Part shown: positions 1 through 8,594 of the stretch, piece by piece
How positions within the stretch are numbered: position 1 is the first letter of the stretch
Layout of the letters: each line of letters starts with the position of its first letter
Origin: a bacterium
GTDB lineage: Bacteria > Bacillota_I > Bacilli_A > Mycoplasmatales > Mycoplasmoidaceae
Assembly (NCBI GenBank): GCA_017645255.1
Contig: JAGCPI010000010.1
Coordinates: 1 to 17,839, forward strand
Length of the DNA: 17,839 nucleotides
Direction of reading: 5' to 3'
Program-made: the position numbers and the translations under genes
Notes under the pieces: model-generated
Told to the model about the DNA's origin: nothing
The model's input: the letters and a program-made list of their open reading frames with translations, nothing else
Database searches by the model: none

Positions 1-4
1 ATTT

Positions 5-95
5 GGAGACTTACCCAAGTGGCCGAAGGGATCAGTCTTGAAAACTGACAGGAGCAGCAATGCTCGCGAGGGTTCAAATCCCCCAGTCTCCGCCA
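5..95 (+). tRNA. tRNA-Ser (anticodon UGA)
   Basis: This is a complete class II tRNA. The acceptor stem pairs 5-11 with 85-91, G92 is the discriminator base and CCA is encoded at 93-95. The anticodon stem (TCAGT/ACTGA) closes the loop CTTGAAA with anticodon TGA at 39-41. A long variable arm (GGAGC...GCTC region) is typical of serine tRNA, and the T loop is TTCAAAT. With U34 in a Mollicute it may read all UCN codons. The window starts only 4 nt upstream, so its promoter or a preceding tRNA is outside. Confidence 0.97.
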
Positions 96-129
96 GGCAA
101 GTCTTGGGAGTTATGCTCAAGCTAAGATT

Positions 130-160
130 AAATAATCCGTTTCAAGCGGATTATTTTTTT
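130..160 (+). terminator. Rho-independent terminator after tRNA-Ser
   Basis: The arms AATAATCCG (131-139) and CGGATTATT (147-155) pair perfectly across a 7-nt loop, and the 3' side runs into a T tract ending at 160. It ends the tRNA-Ser transcript and isolates the metal-transport genes downstream. The stretch 161-306 is AT-rich; I see no gene in it and no convincing metal-responsive operator. Confidence 0.85.
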
Positions 161-306
161 TATTCTCTTGTTTCGTGCACATAATTTATAAGGTAAAATA
201 TAAGTAAGTTATTCCTAGAATGAATAGCCCAAAATAATTACGATTCAAAGTTCGATACTTTTAAACCCAATATATTAATAAAAAAATATTTTAATAAAGG
301 AAACAA

Positions 307-525
307 ATGGAAAATGTTGTATTAAAAATTTCCAATCTTGATTGTCCTTCTTGCTCCAAAAAGATTGAAAAAGCATTAATTAAAAAATATGGAGATAAAG
401 TAAGTCCAGTATTTGATTTAACTACTAAGGAAATCAATATTGATTACGATCCATCAATTGATGTAAATGACATTATTGCCACTATTAAAAGCATTGGATA
501 CAATGCTTGTGAATTAGACGACTAG
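307..525 (+). CDS. Small heavy-metal-associated (HMA) domain metallochaperone
   Basis: This 72-residue protein consists of a single HMA fold. The metal-binding loop near residues 11-17 reads LDCPSCS, a CxxC motif followed by KKIEKAL. Free HMA proteins of this size bind a soft metal through the two cysteines and pass it to a P1B-type ATPase, which is encoded 17 nt downstream. The Asp before the first Cys is more usual in Zn/Cd/Pb-type HMA domains than in copper chaperones (typically MTCxxC), so the metal is uncertain. A good ribosome-binding site (AAAGGAAA, 296-303) precedes the ATG. The ATPase has no HMA domain of its own, so this gene probably supplies that function in trans. There is no TGA codon in the gene. 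Confidence 0.85.
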   Translation: MENVVLKISNLDCPSCSKKIEKALIKKYGDKVSPVFDLTTKEINIDYDPSIDVNDIIATIKSIGYNACELDD

Positions 526-542
526 GATAATTTATTAATTAC

Positions 543-2555
543 ATGCAATCATTAACCACAAAGTTTAGTTGAATGCAAACTAACTGGTGGAAATGATTGA
601 ACTTTAGTTTTGCTTGTTTAATTGTTTTGTTAATGTTAATTGGGATTGCTCCCAACGGATTGCATAATTTAATCTGACAGTTTATTGCTGCTTGTTATAT
701 GCAATTTATTTTTGGTTTTCACATTTATACGGGATTATACCGCGAAATCTTTAAAACGAAAAGTCTTGGCATGAATGCGTTAGTATTTGTGGGCACGCTC
801 ATTCCATTTTGCTACTCATTATATTTAGCGTGCTTAATTTGAATGCATCTACCAACTGATTTTACTCCCTTCTTTTATACATGTGCTACCATCATTCTTA
901 TTGTCACCATGGGTGATAATATTAACTTCTTTTTTACTAAACGTTTAAGTAATAAAGTTAATGAACTAAATGATAAAAAAGTAGAAATTGCTCATTTGAT
1001 TAATGATCAACACCAAATCACTGATGTAAAAACTAAGACTTTACTAAAAGGACAACAATTTTTAGTTAAACCAGGTGAAATTGTTCCAACTGATGGAAAA
1101 TTAATTTCTTCAATAGCCATGATTGATGCTTCAATGTATAATGGAGAAATGGTTGAAAACAATTATCATTGTGGTGATGAAATTTATGGGGGCACTATCA
1201 ACAAAGGTGAACCAATCATATTAAGTGTTACTAATCCATATAAAGATTGCATGCTTAATCAACTTATCAAAAAAGTGCAACGAGCCCAAGGAGCATCAAT
1301 CCATATTCGTAAAACCATCGATAAAGTTGCAGCATGGTTTGCCCCTACTATTATCGTGATTGCCGTAATGTTCTTTTTAATTCAATTTTATTGTGGATAT
1401 GATTTACCAAACTTCGTTACCAACCATATGCACTTAAATTGAGCAAAAAATCGGACTTCTATTTCGGTTTATTATGCCATTGGGGTACTAGTAAGTGCTT
1501 GTCCTTGTGTCTTTGGAATTGCTATACCATTAGTATTAGTATCAGCAAGTGCGAAATTTTTAAAGCATGGAATTTTGTTAAACAAGTCTAAAACTTTTGA
1601 AACTATTAGTGATGTAAAAGCAATTGCCTTTGATAAAACTGGTACTTTAACCACTAGTCAATTTGCAATTAAAGCAAAAATGAATGAGGAAAATTTAGCA
1701 ATCTTTTATTCAATTAGTAAATTGTCTGATCACGTCTTATCAAAAGCGTTCAGCAAAGATTATGAATTACATCATCAAACATTACCAACCTTAGCAGTGA
1801 GTGATTTTCATACTTTAGCTGGAATTGGTTTACAAGGAACAATTAATAACCAAATTTACCAAATTGTAAGTAAAAATTATTTAGATCAACAACATCTTGT
1901 TTTAAATTCGCAAGAAGAAGCATTTTGCAACTTACCGCTTACAATTTATTCATTCTTAATTACTAACAATAAAATCATTGGGATTGTTGGTTTTAGTGAT
2001 GAAATTAAGGATAATGCTTTAACAGTGATTAAGGAATTAAAGAAAATGGGTTATTATACCTATTTAATTACTGGTGATCATGAAAAGAATGCTAAATATT
2101 TACAAAGTGAATTAGGAATTGATGAAGTATTTGCCAATGTTTTACCAACCAACAAGGCAAGCATCATTGAACAAATTCAACAAACTAAAAAAGTAATGTT
2201 TGTTGGTGATGGATTAAATGATATTGCTGCACTGCAACAAGCAAATGTTTCATTTGCAATGAATAGTGGCAGTAGCATTTCAAAAAGTGTCAGTGATTTC
2301 ATTATTCTTAATAATGACTTGCAAAGTATCGTTGATGCGATTAAAATAATTAATCAAGCTAAAAATACCATTAAAGCAAATTTGATCTGAGCTGTTTGCT
2401 ACAATTTAGCAATTGCTCCAATCTCAGGTTTAGGAATTATTTTCCCAATCGTTTCCGCTGTGTGCATGGGAATTAGTAATTTAATGCTGGTCAATAATGC
2501 ATTTATTTTTAAAATTTTACCGTTAAAAACCATCAAGAATAAGAGTAATGATTAA
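543..2555 (+). CDS. P1B-type heavy-metal transporting ATPase (CopA-like)
   Basis: Reading TGA as Trp gives 670 residues. Four membrane segments lie in residues 20-125, followed by the actuator domain (NGE in place of the usual TGE). Then come two membrane segments with the metal-site motif CPC (320-322), the phosphorylation motif DKTGT (Asp364), the hinge GDGLND (Asp556), and two final membrane segments. These are all hallmarks of a metal-exporting P1B ATPase. The penultimate helix carries YN and the last carries MGISN, closest to the copper-type YN and MxxSS motifs but with the second Ser replaced by Asn. The normally invariant His-Pro of the nucleotide domain appears as His397-Val398 (SDHVLS). 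No N-terminal HMA domain is present; the gene just upstream encodes one. Several TGA-Trp codons split the frame under the standard code (for example 570, 1440, 2388). The exported metal is probably Cu(I), but the divergent residues leave this open. Confidence 0.9.
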
Positions 2556-2572
2556 ATTCATTTCTTTTAATC

Positions 2573-2608
2573 AAGCAATAATTCTTTCAAAAAGGATTAT
2601 TGCTTTTT
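2573..2608 (+). terminator. Rho-independent terminator of the metal ATPase operon
   Basis: AAGCAATAAT (2573-2582) pairs with ATTATTGCTT (2596-2605). The stem continues inward through TCTTT/AAAGG (one wobble pair) to a 3-nt loop and is followed by a T run. It lies 18 nt after the ATPase stop codon. Confidence 0.9.
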
Positions 2609-2714
2609 GTTTAATTTATTAAAAAGTAATTGACAAAACAATTTAACAACAAGCATTAATTATGATACTTTAAAAAGTATTAATGAATACTTTACATAAA
2701 AATAATAATTTGTA

Positions 2715-2753
2715 GAAAAAAACACGAAATTTGAATTTCATCAAATCTCATGT
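2715..2753 (-). terminator. Rho-independent terminator of the NifU-like gene
   Basis: On the minus strand, 2753-2741 pairs with 2734-2722 over 13 consecutive positions, two of them G-U wobbles, with a 6-nt loop and then a run of seven U. The hairpin begins at the stop codon of the NifU-like gene, so there is almost no 3' untranslated region. Confidence 0.82.
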
Positions 2754-3355
2754 TAACTTTCTTTTTGTTTTTTTCTATTTGTTTTATTAGTTACTTTTTT
2801 TAATTTGTTTGCTGCTTTTTTAGCAGGTGATTTTGCTTGCTTAGTTTTAGTTGCTTTTTGTCTTTTGGTAGAAATTGTTTTATTTTTCTTTGCAATTGTG
2901 GCTTTTTTAGTCTTATTTATTTTCTTAGTTTTTGTTTGCTTTTGAGGCTTTTTAGTATGATCAATAATTTCTACTTGTTCATCATTATTTAAATCGATTT
3001 CTTTTACTTGCTGTTGCACAATTGGTGAGTTATTATTAATTGGTGCTAATGATCCAAAAGGAGAAGTACGAACTTGTTGTTGGTCAAATTCATCTCACAA
3101 TGCATTAATGTCACTTTTTTCTTCAATTAATACTACGTCTTTAATGTTTGGCAAATCTAATTTCAAGATTTGCAATAAACCATCTTTATATGTCACATCT
3201 TGAATGTTACATCCTACACAATTGCCTGTAATCTTTAAAGTAACAATTCCATTTTCGTAAGAGACAAAAAATAAATCTCCTCCATCTGCTTGGATGTAAT
3301 AGCGAATCATATCAATAATCTCATGAATGGTTTTTAATTCATCTTCTTTGCTCAT
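2753..3355 (-). CDS. NifU-like Fe-S scaffold domain with a lysine-rich C-terminal tail
   Basis: This is one 200-residue protein with a TGA-Trp at residue 87. Residues 1-80 form a NifU C-terminal-type (Nfu) domain: a QADGGDL segment and the CVGC motif (Cys46, Cys49). In the family these cysteines bind a bridging [4Fe-4S] cluster between two subunits for delivery to apoproteins. Residues 83-112 are a linker rich in Gln, Pro and Asn. The last 88 residues contain about 27 lysines in short KK and AKK/TKK units, low-complexity like histone H1 or other DNA-binding tails. Under the standard code the two parts would be called as separate genes, but they share one frame with no TAA or TAG between. The Shine-Dalgarno GAGGT lies about 8 nt upstream of the ATG. 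The Nfu assignment is strong; the role of the tail is unknown and nucleic-acid or acidic-surface binding is only inference. Confidence 0.85.
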
Positions 3356-3387
3356 TAAAACTACCTCAAAAATATAAATGTAATAAA

Positions 3388-3395
3388 ATTATAAC
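3388..3395. promoter_or_regulatory. Overlapping divergent -10 boxes
   Basis: The 8-bp ATTATAAC holds TATAAC on the plus strand (for the 121-residue gene) and TATAAT on the minus strand (for the NifU-like gene). The minus-strand start site would fall near 3381, leaving a short leader with its ribosome-binding site. The plus-strand start site would fall at or next to the ATG at 3402. The two promoters would compete for one polymerase site. Confidence 0.5.
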
Positions 3396-3401
3396 CAAGA
3401 T

Positions 3402-3767
3402 ATGAAACGAATTTTAAATGCACTTAACATAAAGCATATCTATAAAGAATATGCAATAATCGAAACTGAGCTTGGCATAGGTATTTGCTATACCAGTGAT
3501 TTTAGTGATTATAAGATTAATAATCTTTGACGATTTATTGCCTTATATCAACCAAAACGTTTCATATTAACTGGCCAAATTACGTTAAATAAAGAAAAAT
3601 TCTTAAAATTGTCTTATAAAGAATTAAACCCAATATTTTGCTTTCCGCCCCATAAATTAATGCACACTTTTAGTGGGTTTAAGAAATTAAAACAATATGT
3701 TTATCGCTTAATATATAACGATATTAAGCAACAAAAAAAGGACGCAACCAAAACTAATTCGTACTAA
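3402..3767 (+). CDS. Uncharacterised 121-residue protein
   Basis: I do not recognise this family. The frame opens at ATG 3402, contains one TGA-Trp (residue 43) and closes at TAA 3765-3767, giving 121 residues. It is basic and hydrophilic without a signal peptide or clear membrane helix. The N-terminal half has an alternating beta-like pattern (EYAIIETELGIGICY) faintly reminiscent of an OB fold such as RuvA domain I, but that is a guess. The C-terminal half is helical and Lys-rich. It is not preceded by a ribosome-binding site; a -10 box six bases before the ATG suggests a leaderless transcript. Its last 14 bp overlap the 3' end of uvrC on the opposite strand. It is probably real because the frame spans the whole space between the two neighbours and codon usage resembles theirs. 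Confidence 0.65.
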
Positions 3768-5532
3768 ATTTTTTAATAATTTCTAATGCAACATTTTTAG
3801 GAACAACTTGACATAGTTGACTAAAAGTTGCATTTTTTATTTCTTGCAAATTATTAAATGCTTGCATTAAATCGGCTTTTCTTTTCTTTCCTAAACCTTT
3901 AATGTCATTTAGTTCATTGTTATACATTGACTTTAAATGTTTATCCCGAAAGAAACTTTTTGCAAACCGGTCCACTTCTTCTTGCATATTTAACAAGAAG
4001 AAATATAAGTCACTTTTCTTATCGATGGGAATTTCGGTTAAATTTTTTAGCACAATGCAATTAGTTTTATGATGATCATTTTTCTTTAAACCAATTACAT
4101 TCACTAATAAATCTAATTTTAAATTTTTTAATACTCTATTAGCAACTTCAACTTGCAGTTTACCTCCATCAACAATAATTAAATCCGGTAGTGCTTCATT
4201 ATTAGTTTGCAATTTACTATATCGTCTGGTTAATACTTCTTCCATATATTGCACATCACTTTGTGATTCTTGGTTGCGAATAATGTACTTCCGATAAAGT
4301 TTTTTATTTGGTTCTCCATTTTCATAGCACACCATGGCTCCAACCCGATCCATGTTCATGATATGAGAGTTATCAAAGATTTCAATGCGTTTTAATTCAT
4401 CCATTCCCAAGTGTTGACGTAATTCATCATTTGCTTTAAGGGTGCGGGCAATTTTCAATGTTTTCGTATTTAAATTGTTTTGAATAATAACGTTCGCGTT
4501 ATTCAAAGCATTTAGCATGATATCTTGCATTGCACCTTGGGTTGGATTTTTAATAGGAATATGTAATGCATTTTCCAATAGTTTTAAATTAGTATCATCT
4601 AACGAAATATAAAGTTGATTTGGTAAATTAAAACGTTCATAGTATTGCAACAAATAGTTTGCAACACTATCAGTGTCATTATCATCATAAATTTGTTCTA
4701 AAGCATCAAATTTATTCAATAACTTTCCATCGACATACCCAAAGACAACGATTCCTAATTGATTTTCTATCACTTTATAAGCAACAATATCAATTTGTTC
4801 TTGGTGATTAGTTAATTGTACCGATTGATTAATCTTTAAAGTTTTTAATGATTCAATTAATTCATGTTTTTGTTGTGCTTGTTCAAAATTTAAATTAGCT
4901 GCTAATTGTGCTTCTTGTTTAGCTAATTCATCAGCAATTCCCTTATATTTACCATGAAAAAAATCATCAATTTGTTTCTTTATTTCTTTGTAAATTTCAG
5001 GATTAATTGTTTTGATGCAAGGTCCTAAACACAACCCAAGGTCATAATATAAGCATTTTTCATGCGGAATTGTTTTACATTTCCGTAAGGGAAAAATTTG
5101 TTGCACTAGATTATAAATATCAAATTTATTTTTAACCCCCGCGGAAATTGGTCCATAATATTTACCTTTGCCTTTTATGACATTGCGCGTGTAAATTAAA
5201 CGTGGATTTGACTCATTGGTTAACAAAATGTATGGATAATTACTGCCGTCTTTTAGTAAAACGTTATATTTTGGTTGGTATTTTTTAATTAAATTATTTT
5301 CTAAAACAAATGCTTCATTATCGTTTTTAGTTGTCACATAATCAAGATCAGCAATGTTAGCTGCTAACTGGGTGCGTCGGACATTTTGCGGGAAAATAAA
5401 GTATTGATGAACCCGATTAAACAAGTTAATTGCCTTGCCAACATAAATTACGGTTCCATCAGCATCTTTTCATAAATAGACCCCAGGAGTTTTAGGGACT
5501 AATTCTAATTTTTCTTTAAGTTGTTCATTCAT
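3754..5532 (-). CDS. uvrC: Excinuclease ABC subunit C
   Basis: The 592-residue product has the normal UvrC length. UvrC makes both incisions in nucleotide excision repair together with UvrA and UvrB. The N-terminal GIY-YIG nuclease domain shows GVYLW and VIYVGKA near residues 18-33, with the catalytic Arg (NRV) and Glu (LENN). Next is a Cys cluster (RKC, EKC, GLC, GPC), the probable Fe-S site seen in UvrC, and then a UVR motif for UvrB contact. The RNase H-like C-terminal nuclease has Asp387 (IFDNSH) and Asp455 (IIVDGG), and a helix-hairpin-helix DNA-binding end (IKGLGKKRK). The third catalytic position is odd: Asp521 (EEVDRFA) where most UvrC proteins have His. The ATG at 5532 is chosen because it restores the full GIY-YIG domain across a TGA-Trp; a second ATG, at 5528, is out of frame. 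No ribosome-binding site is visible. Confidence 0.95.
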
Positions 5533-5576
5533 TTAATTAATTTTTTTTAAATTTTTAGTAAAAATATGTTATTTGC

Positions 5577-5620
5577 TATAAGATTAAAGAAAATTCCGTT
5601 TAAAATATTTATAAAAGGGA
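5577..5620 (+). promoter_or_regulatory. Candidate -10 box and ribosome-binding site of the 354-residue gene
   Basis: TATAAG at 5577-5582 is a likely -10 hexamer in the 98-bp divergent gap between uvrC and the next gene. A strong purine-rich ribosome-binding site (AAAAGGGA, 5613-5620) sits about 10 nt before the ATG at 5631. The -35 region is weak. Confidence 0.45.
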
Positions 5621-5630
5621 AAGAAAAACA

Positions 5631-6695
5631 ATGTATAACAAGAATGCAAAAAAAGTAATCAAGAAGTTAAATGCACTAACTCCTGCCTACAAACGTTTTT
5701 GTGATGTCATCGAACGAAAAAATAAGAAGAAATCAGATTTTGAATTGGCATTAAAACTTGGTAATACGTTGTTTAGTAAGGCCTATGTTTTATTACCAAA
5801 AGTAAGACATTTCATGAAGAAAACTAGTCACAGTACTTTAAAAGAAGGAGAATTGAACCAACTTGTTCTGATTTTTAAACAATATAAAAAATTAGAACAT
5901 GTTGCTCAAGATGTTTTTAAAAATAATCCTGTTTTCTTTCGCAAACTTTACGATAAAAAACAAAGTAAAATTTCGATTGAATGCAATACTTTATTTATTT
6001 TAAGTATTGACTATGTCACCAGGAACTTCATGGGAATTACTTTACCCGATAATTTCAACGTTGACCAATTTCACAACGACGGTAGTAAGACTTCGCTACT
6101 AACCATGCTTAATAGCACTAATTGAAGTAAATATTTCGATAACAATGAATACTGTAATGAAATGATGAATTTCAGTAATTTAGTGCTAACTACATTATGA
6201 TGAAATCATGCGAAATTCTATCGGAACGTGTTAGTGCACCGGATTCCATTAGATACTTATAATATTCCAAATAAAGACCGACCAAACATGCGCATTCGGT
6301 CTTATTTACCAGTCATTTGCTTTTTATGCTTAAAGTACTTCATGTACAACCTAATGAGTAGCTTGGAAGAAGTACAAACTAATTCAACCTTATTTAGTAA
6401 GTTATATAACAAGAAAAATAAGCAAACTAAAGCAGATGCAAAACAAGCTGATAAAGCAGAACCAATCATTGATAATGCTAATAAAGAACCAGAATCAATT
6501 GATAGTAATAACGAAGATAGCTTAGACATGGATGTCAATGATGATGCAAAAACTGCTAATGATGAAAATGATGCAACTAGTGAATCAACTAACAGTGACC
6601 AAGAAGTAAAAGATCAAAATCAAAATGATGATAAACAAATTGATTTTGATCATTCCACTCATCATTACTCCGTTGATAATCCAAGTAGTATTTAA
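5631..6695 (+). CDS. Uncharacterised 354-residue protein with an acidic low-complexity tail
   Basis: I do not recognise the family. TGA-as-Trp reading (codons at 6123, 6207 and 6210) joins what look like two frames into one 354-residue protein. Residues 1-130 are strongly basic and helical. Residues 130-250 form a mixed region with Cys and aromatic residues and a moderately hydrophobic stretch (YLPVICFLCLKYFMYN) that could be buried or a short membrane contact. The last 100 residues are low-complexity, rich in Asp, Glu, Asn, Lys and Ser, and end in a net acidic stretch. There is no signal peptide. A short internal similarity exists between FFRKLYDKKQSK and LFSKLYNKKNKQ. A strong ribosome-binding site supports the start. 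Its stop shares the bases TTAA with the stop of lepA, and its terminator appears to lie inside lepA. It is probably a lineage-specific cytoplasmic protein. Confidence 0.8.
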
Positions 6696-8485
6696 TCATT
6701 TGTATTAAAGATTTTAATAAAGGTGTTTTGGGGAATATTAACTTTCCCAATCGCCTTTAATTTTTTCTTCCCTTCTTTTTGTTGTTCTAGCAGTTTCTTC
6801 TTGCGACTAACGTCTCCCCCATAACATTTAGCTAAAACGTTCTTGCGTAAAGCTGGGATGTCTTCACGGGCAATAATTTTGCCCCCAATCGCAGCTTGAA
6901 TGGAAACTTCAAATTGATGGCGGGGAATTTCATCTTTTAATTTTTCACACAGCGAACGGCCTAAACTGTATGCATTTTGCTTATAAACAATCATCGTTAA
7001 AGCATCAACCTTTTCATTAGCAATTAAAAATTCTAATTTAACTAAATCATTGGCCTTATAGCCAATTGGTTCATAGTCCATGCTGGCATATCCTTTGGAA
7101 ATTGACTTTAGTTTATCAAAGAACGCATACATAATTTCGGCCATTGGAATTTCGTAGTTTAATTTATAACGTTTATTATCAATAAATTCCATGGAAGTAT
7201 ATTCACCCCGGGAATCTTTACATAATTTATTAATATCTCCCATGTATTCTTCGGGCGTAGTAATACTTAATTTAACGTACGGTTCTTTAATTTCAAAAAT
7301 GTTGTTGCGATCAGGTAATTTTGTTGGGTTATCAACATCTACTTCTTCCCCACTTGTTGTAGTAACTTTATATAAAACACTAGGAGCAGTTGAAATTAAA
7401 TCAATTTTGAATTCACGCGTAATCCGTTCCTTAATGATATCCATGTGTAATAAGCCTAAAAATCCACAACGAATTCCATAACCTAACGCTTGACTGGTTT
7501 CTGGTTGGTAAACTAGTGAAGAATCGGACAAACTAATTTTTAGCATCGCTTCTTTTAGTTCTTCAAATTTATTTGTGTCTAAAGGATAAAAACCACAGTA
7601 CACCATTGGTAAAACTTTTCGATAACCTGGTAATGGTTCCAGAGCAGGATTTTGCATGTCAGTTACAGTGTCACCAACATCAATGTCCTTAATAGTTTTA
7701 ATTTGGGCACTAAATCATCCTACTTCCCCACAGTTTAAACTATCAATGATCACTGGTTTGGGGGTATTATAACCAATTTCGGTAATTTGATAATGTGCCC
7801 CAGTTTGCATAAAGGTAATTCATTGTTTGGTTTTTAGTTGACCATTGCGAACGCGCACAAAGCAAATAACTCCTCGGTATTTATCGTAATAAGAATCAAA
7901 TACTAATGCTCGTAATGGTTCATTATTATTTTCATAAGGACCTGGAACATTTGCGATTACTTTTTCTAGTAATGCGGGCACTCCCACTCCACTGCGAGCG
8001 GAAATTAAATTAATGTCTTCAACTTTAATCCCAAATTGATGGCAAATCATGTCTTGACACATTTTAACTTGGGCAGTTGGCAAATCAATTTTATTAATGG
8101 CAAAAACAATTTCCAAACCCCCTTCAATTGCTAAATAAGCATTGGAAATAGTTTGGGCTTGGATTCCTTTTGTCGCATCGATTAATAAGATCGCTCCTTC
8201 ACAAGCTGCTAAACTTCTTGACACTTCATACGTAAAATCCACATGACCAGGAGTGTCAATTAAATTAAATTCAACGGGTCCATTATTTGATTTATAAGTT
8301 AAACGAACAGCATTTAATTTAATCGTAATACCGCGTTCACGTTCCAAATCCATTGAATCAAGGACTTGTTCTTTCATTTCCCGCTTTTCAAGTCCACCAG
8401 TTAATTCAATAATACGGTCACTTAACGTGCTTTTTCCATGGTCAATATGAGCAATAATGCAAAAATTTCTGATTGTTTTATTCAT
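6692..8485 (-). CDS. lepA: Elongation factor 4 (LepA), ribosomal back-translocase GTPase
   Basis: The 597-residue product has the family's usual length. LepA binds the ribosome as a translational GTPase and is linked to back-translocation and initiation quality. G1 is AHIDHGKST (residues 12-20), the switch I region is [14 protein letters not shown]3 is DTPGHVDF, G4 is NKID and G5 is SARSG. After the G domain come domain II, the LepA-specific central region ([19 protein letters not shown]) and the C-terminal [16 protein letters not shown] segment ending in IPQNTFI. Three TGA-Trp codons between 7658 and 7822 would cut it in two under the standard code. It has no clear ribosome-binding site before the ATG. 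The 3' end overlaps the converging 354-residue gene by 4 bp and seems to contain that gene's terminator. Confidence 0.97.
6718..6766 (+). terminator. Plus-strand terminator embedded in the lepA coding sequence
   Basis: TAAAGGTG (6718-6725) pairs with CGCCTTTA (6752-6759) with one G-U pair. A second stem of 8 pairs (TTGGGGAA with TTTCCCAA) follows after a small internal loop. The hairpin is followed by A and a run of six T (6761-6766). It lies 23 bases after the stop of the 354-residue gene and wholly inside the 3' codons of lepA on the other strand. Confidence 0.6.
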
Positions 8486-8524
8486 GATTGTTTTGTAATA
8501 TTCTGTAATAAATTTTAATAAAAA

Positions 8525-8554
8525 TTAGCAAATTAAAAATTTTTCCTGTAAAAT
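8525..8554 (+). promoter_or_regulatory. Candidate marR operon promoter
   Basis: TTAGCA (8525-8530) and TAAAAT (8549-8554) are separated by 18 bp in the 109-bp gap between the divergent lepA and marR genes. Transcription would start around 8561, inside the palindrome at 8553-8580. The hexamers are only moderate matches to consensus. Confidence 0.45.
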
Positions 8555-8580
8555 ATTACTATTCATATGAAAAGTAATAT
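8553..8580. promoter_or_regulatory. 28-bp palindrome, probable MarR operator
   Basis: The outer arms ATATTACT (8553-8560) and AGTAATAT (8573-8580) are perfect inverted copies around the self-complementary core TTCATATGAA (8562-8571). Only the symmetric A/A pair at 8561 and 8572 breaks the dyad. It overlaps the last bases of the candidate -10 box, covers the expected start site, and touches the ribosome-binding site AAGGA (8580-8584). That is where an autoregulating MarR dimer would block transcription. No T run follows, so it is not a terminator. Confidence 0.7.
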
Positions 8581-8594
8581 AAGGAAAAGAAGCA

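Noticed and set aside
161..306. Possible metal-responsive operator upstream of the HMA gene.
   Set aside because: I looked for a CopY-type TACAnnTGTA or a clear dyad over a promoter and found only weak imperfect repeats.
843..2390. The metal ATPase seemed broken into pieces by TGA codons, suggesting a pseudogene.
   Set aside because: All interruptions are TGA in one frame at plausible Trp positions, and lepA, uvrC and obg show the same. UGA encodes Trp in this organism.
2674..2693. Perfect 8-bp hairpin AAAGTATT/AATACTTT with a 4-nt loop between the ATPase and NifU-like genes.
   Set aside because: There is no proper T run on either strand and both neighbouring genes already have terminators; short A/T hairpins are expected by chance here.
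6302..6538. Open frame on the minus strand, hydrophobic, opposite the 354-residue gene.
   Set aside because: It is an antisense shadow of the acidic low-complexity tail; hydrophobic Leu/Ser runs arise from complementing Asp/Asn/Glu/Lys codons.
7191..7481. Open frame of 96 codons on the plus strand opposite lepA.
   Set aside because: It lies wholly antisense to conserved LepA codons, has no ribosome-binding site and shows no family features.
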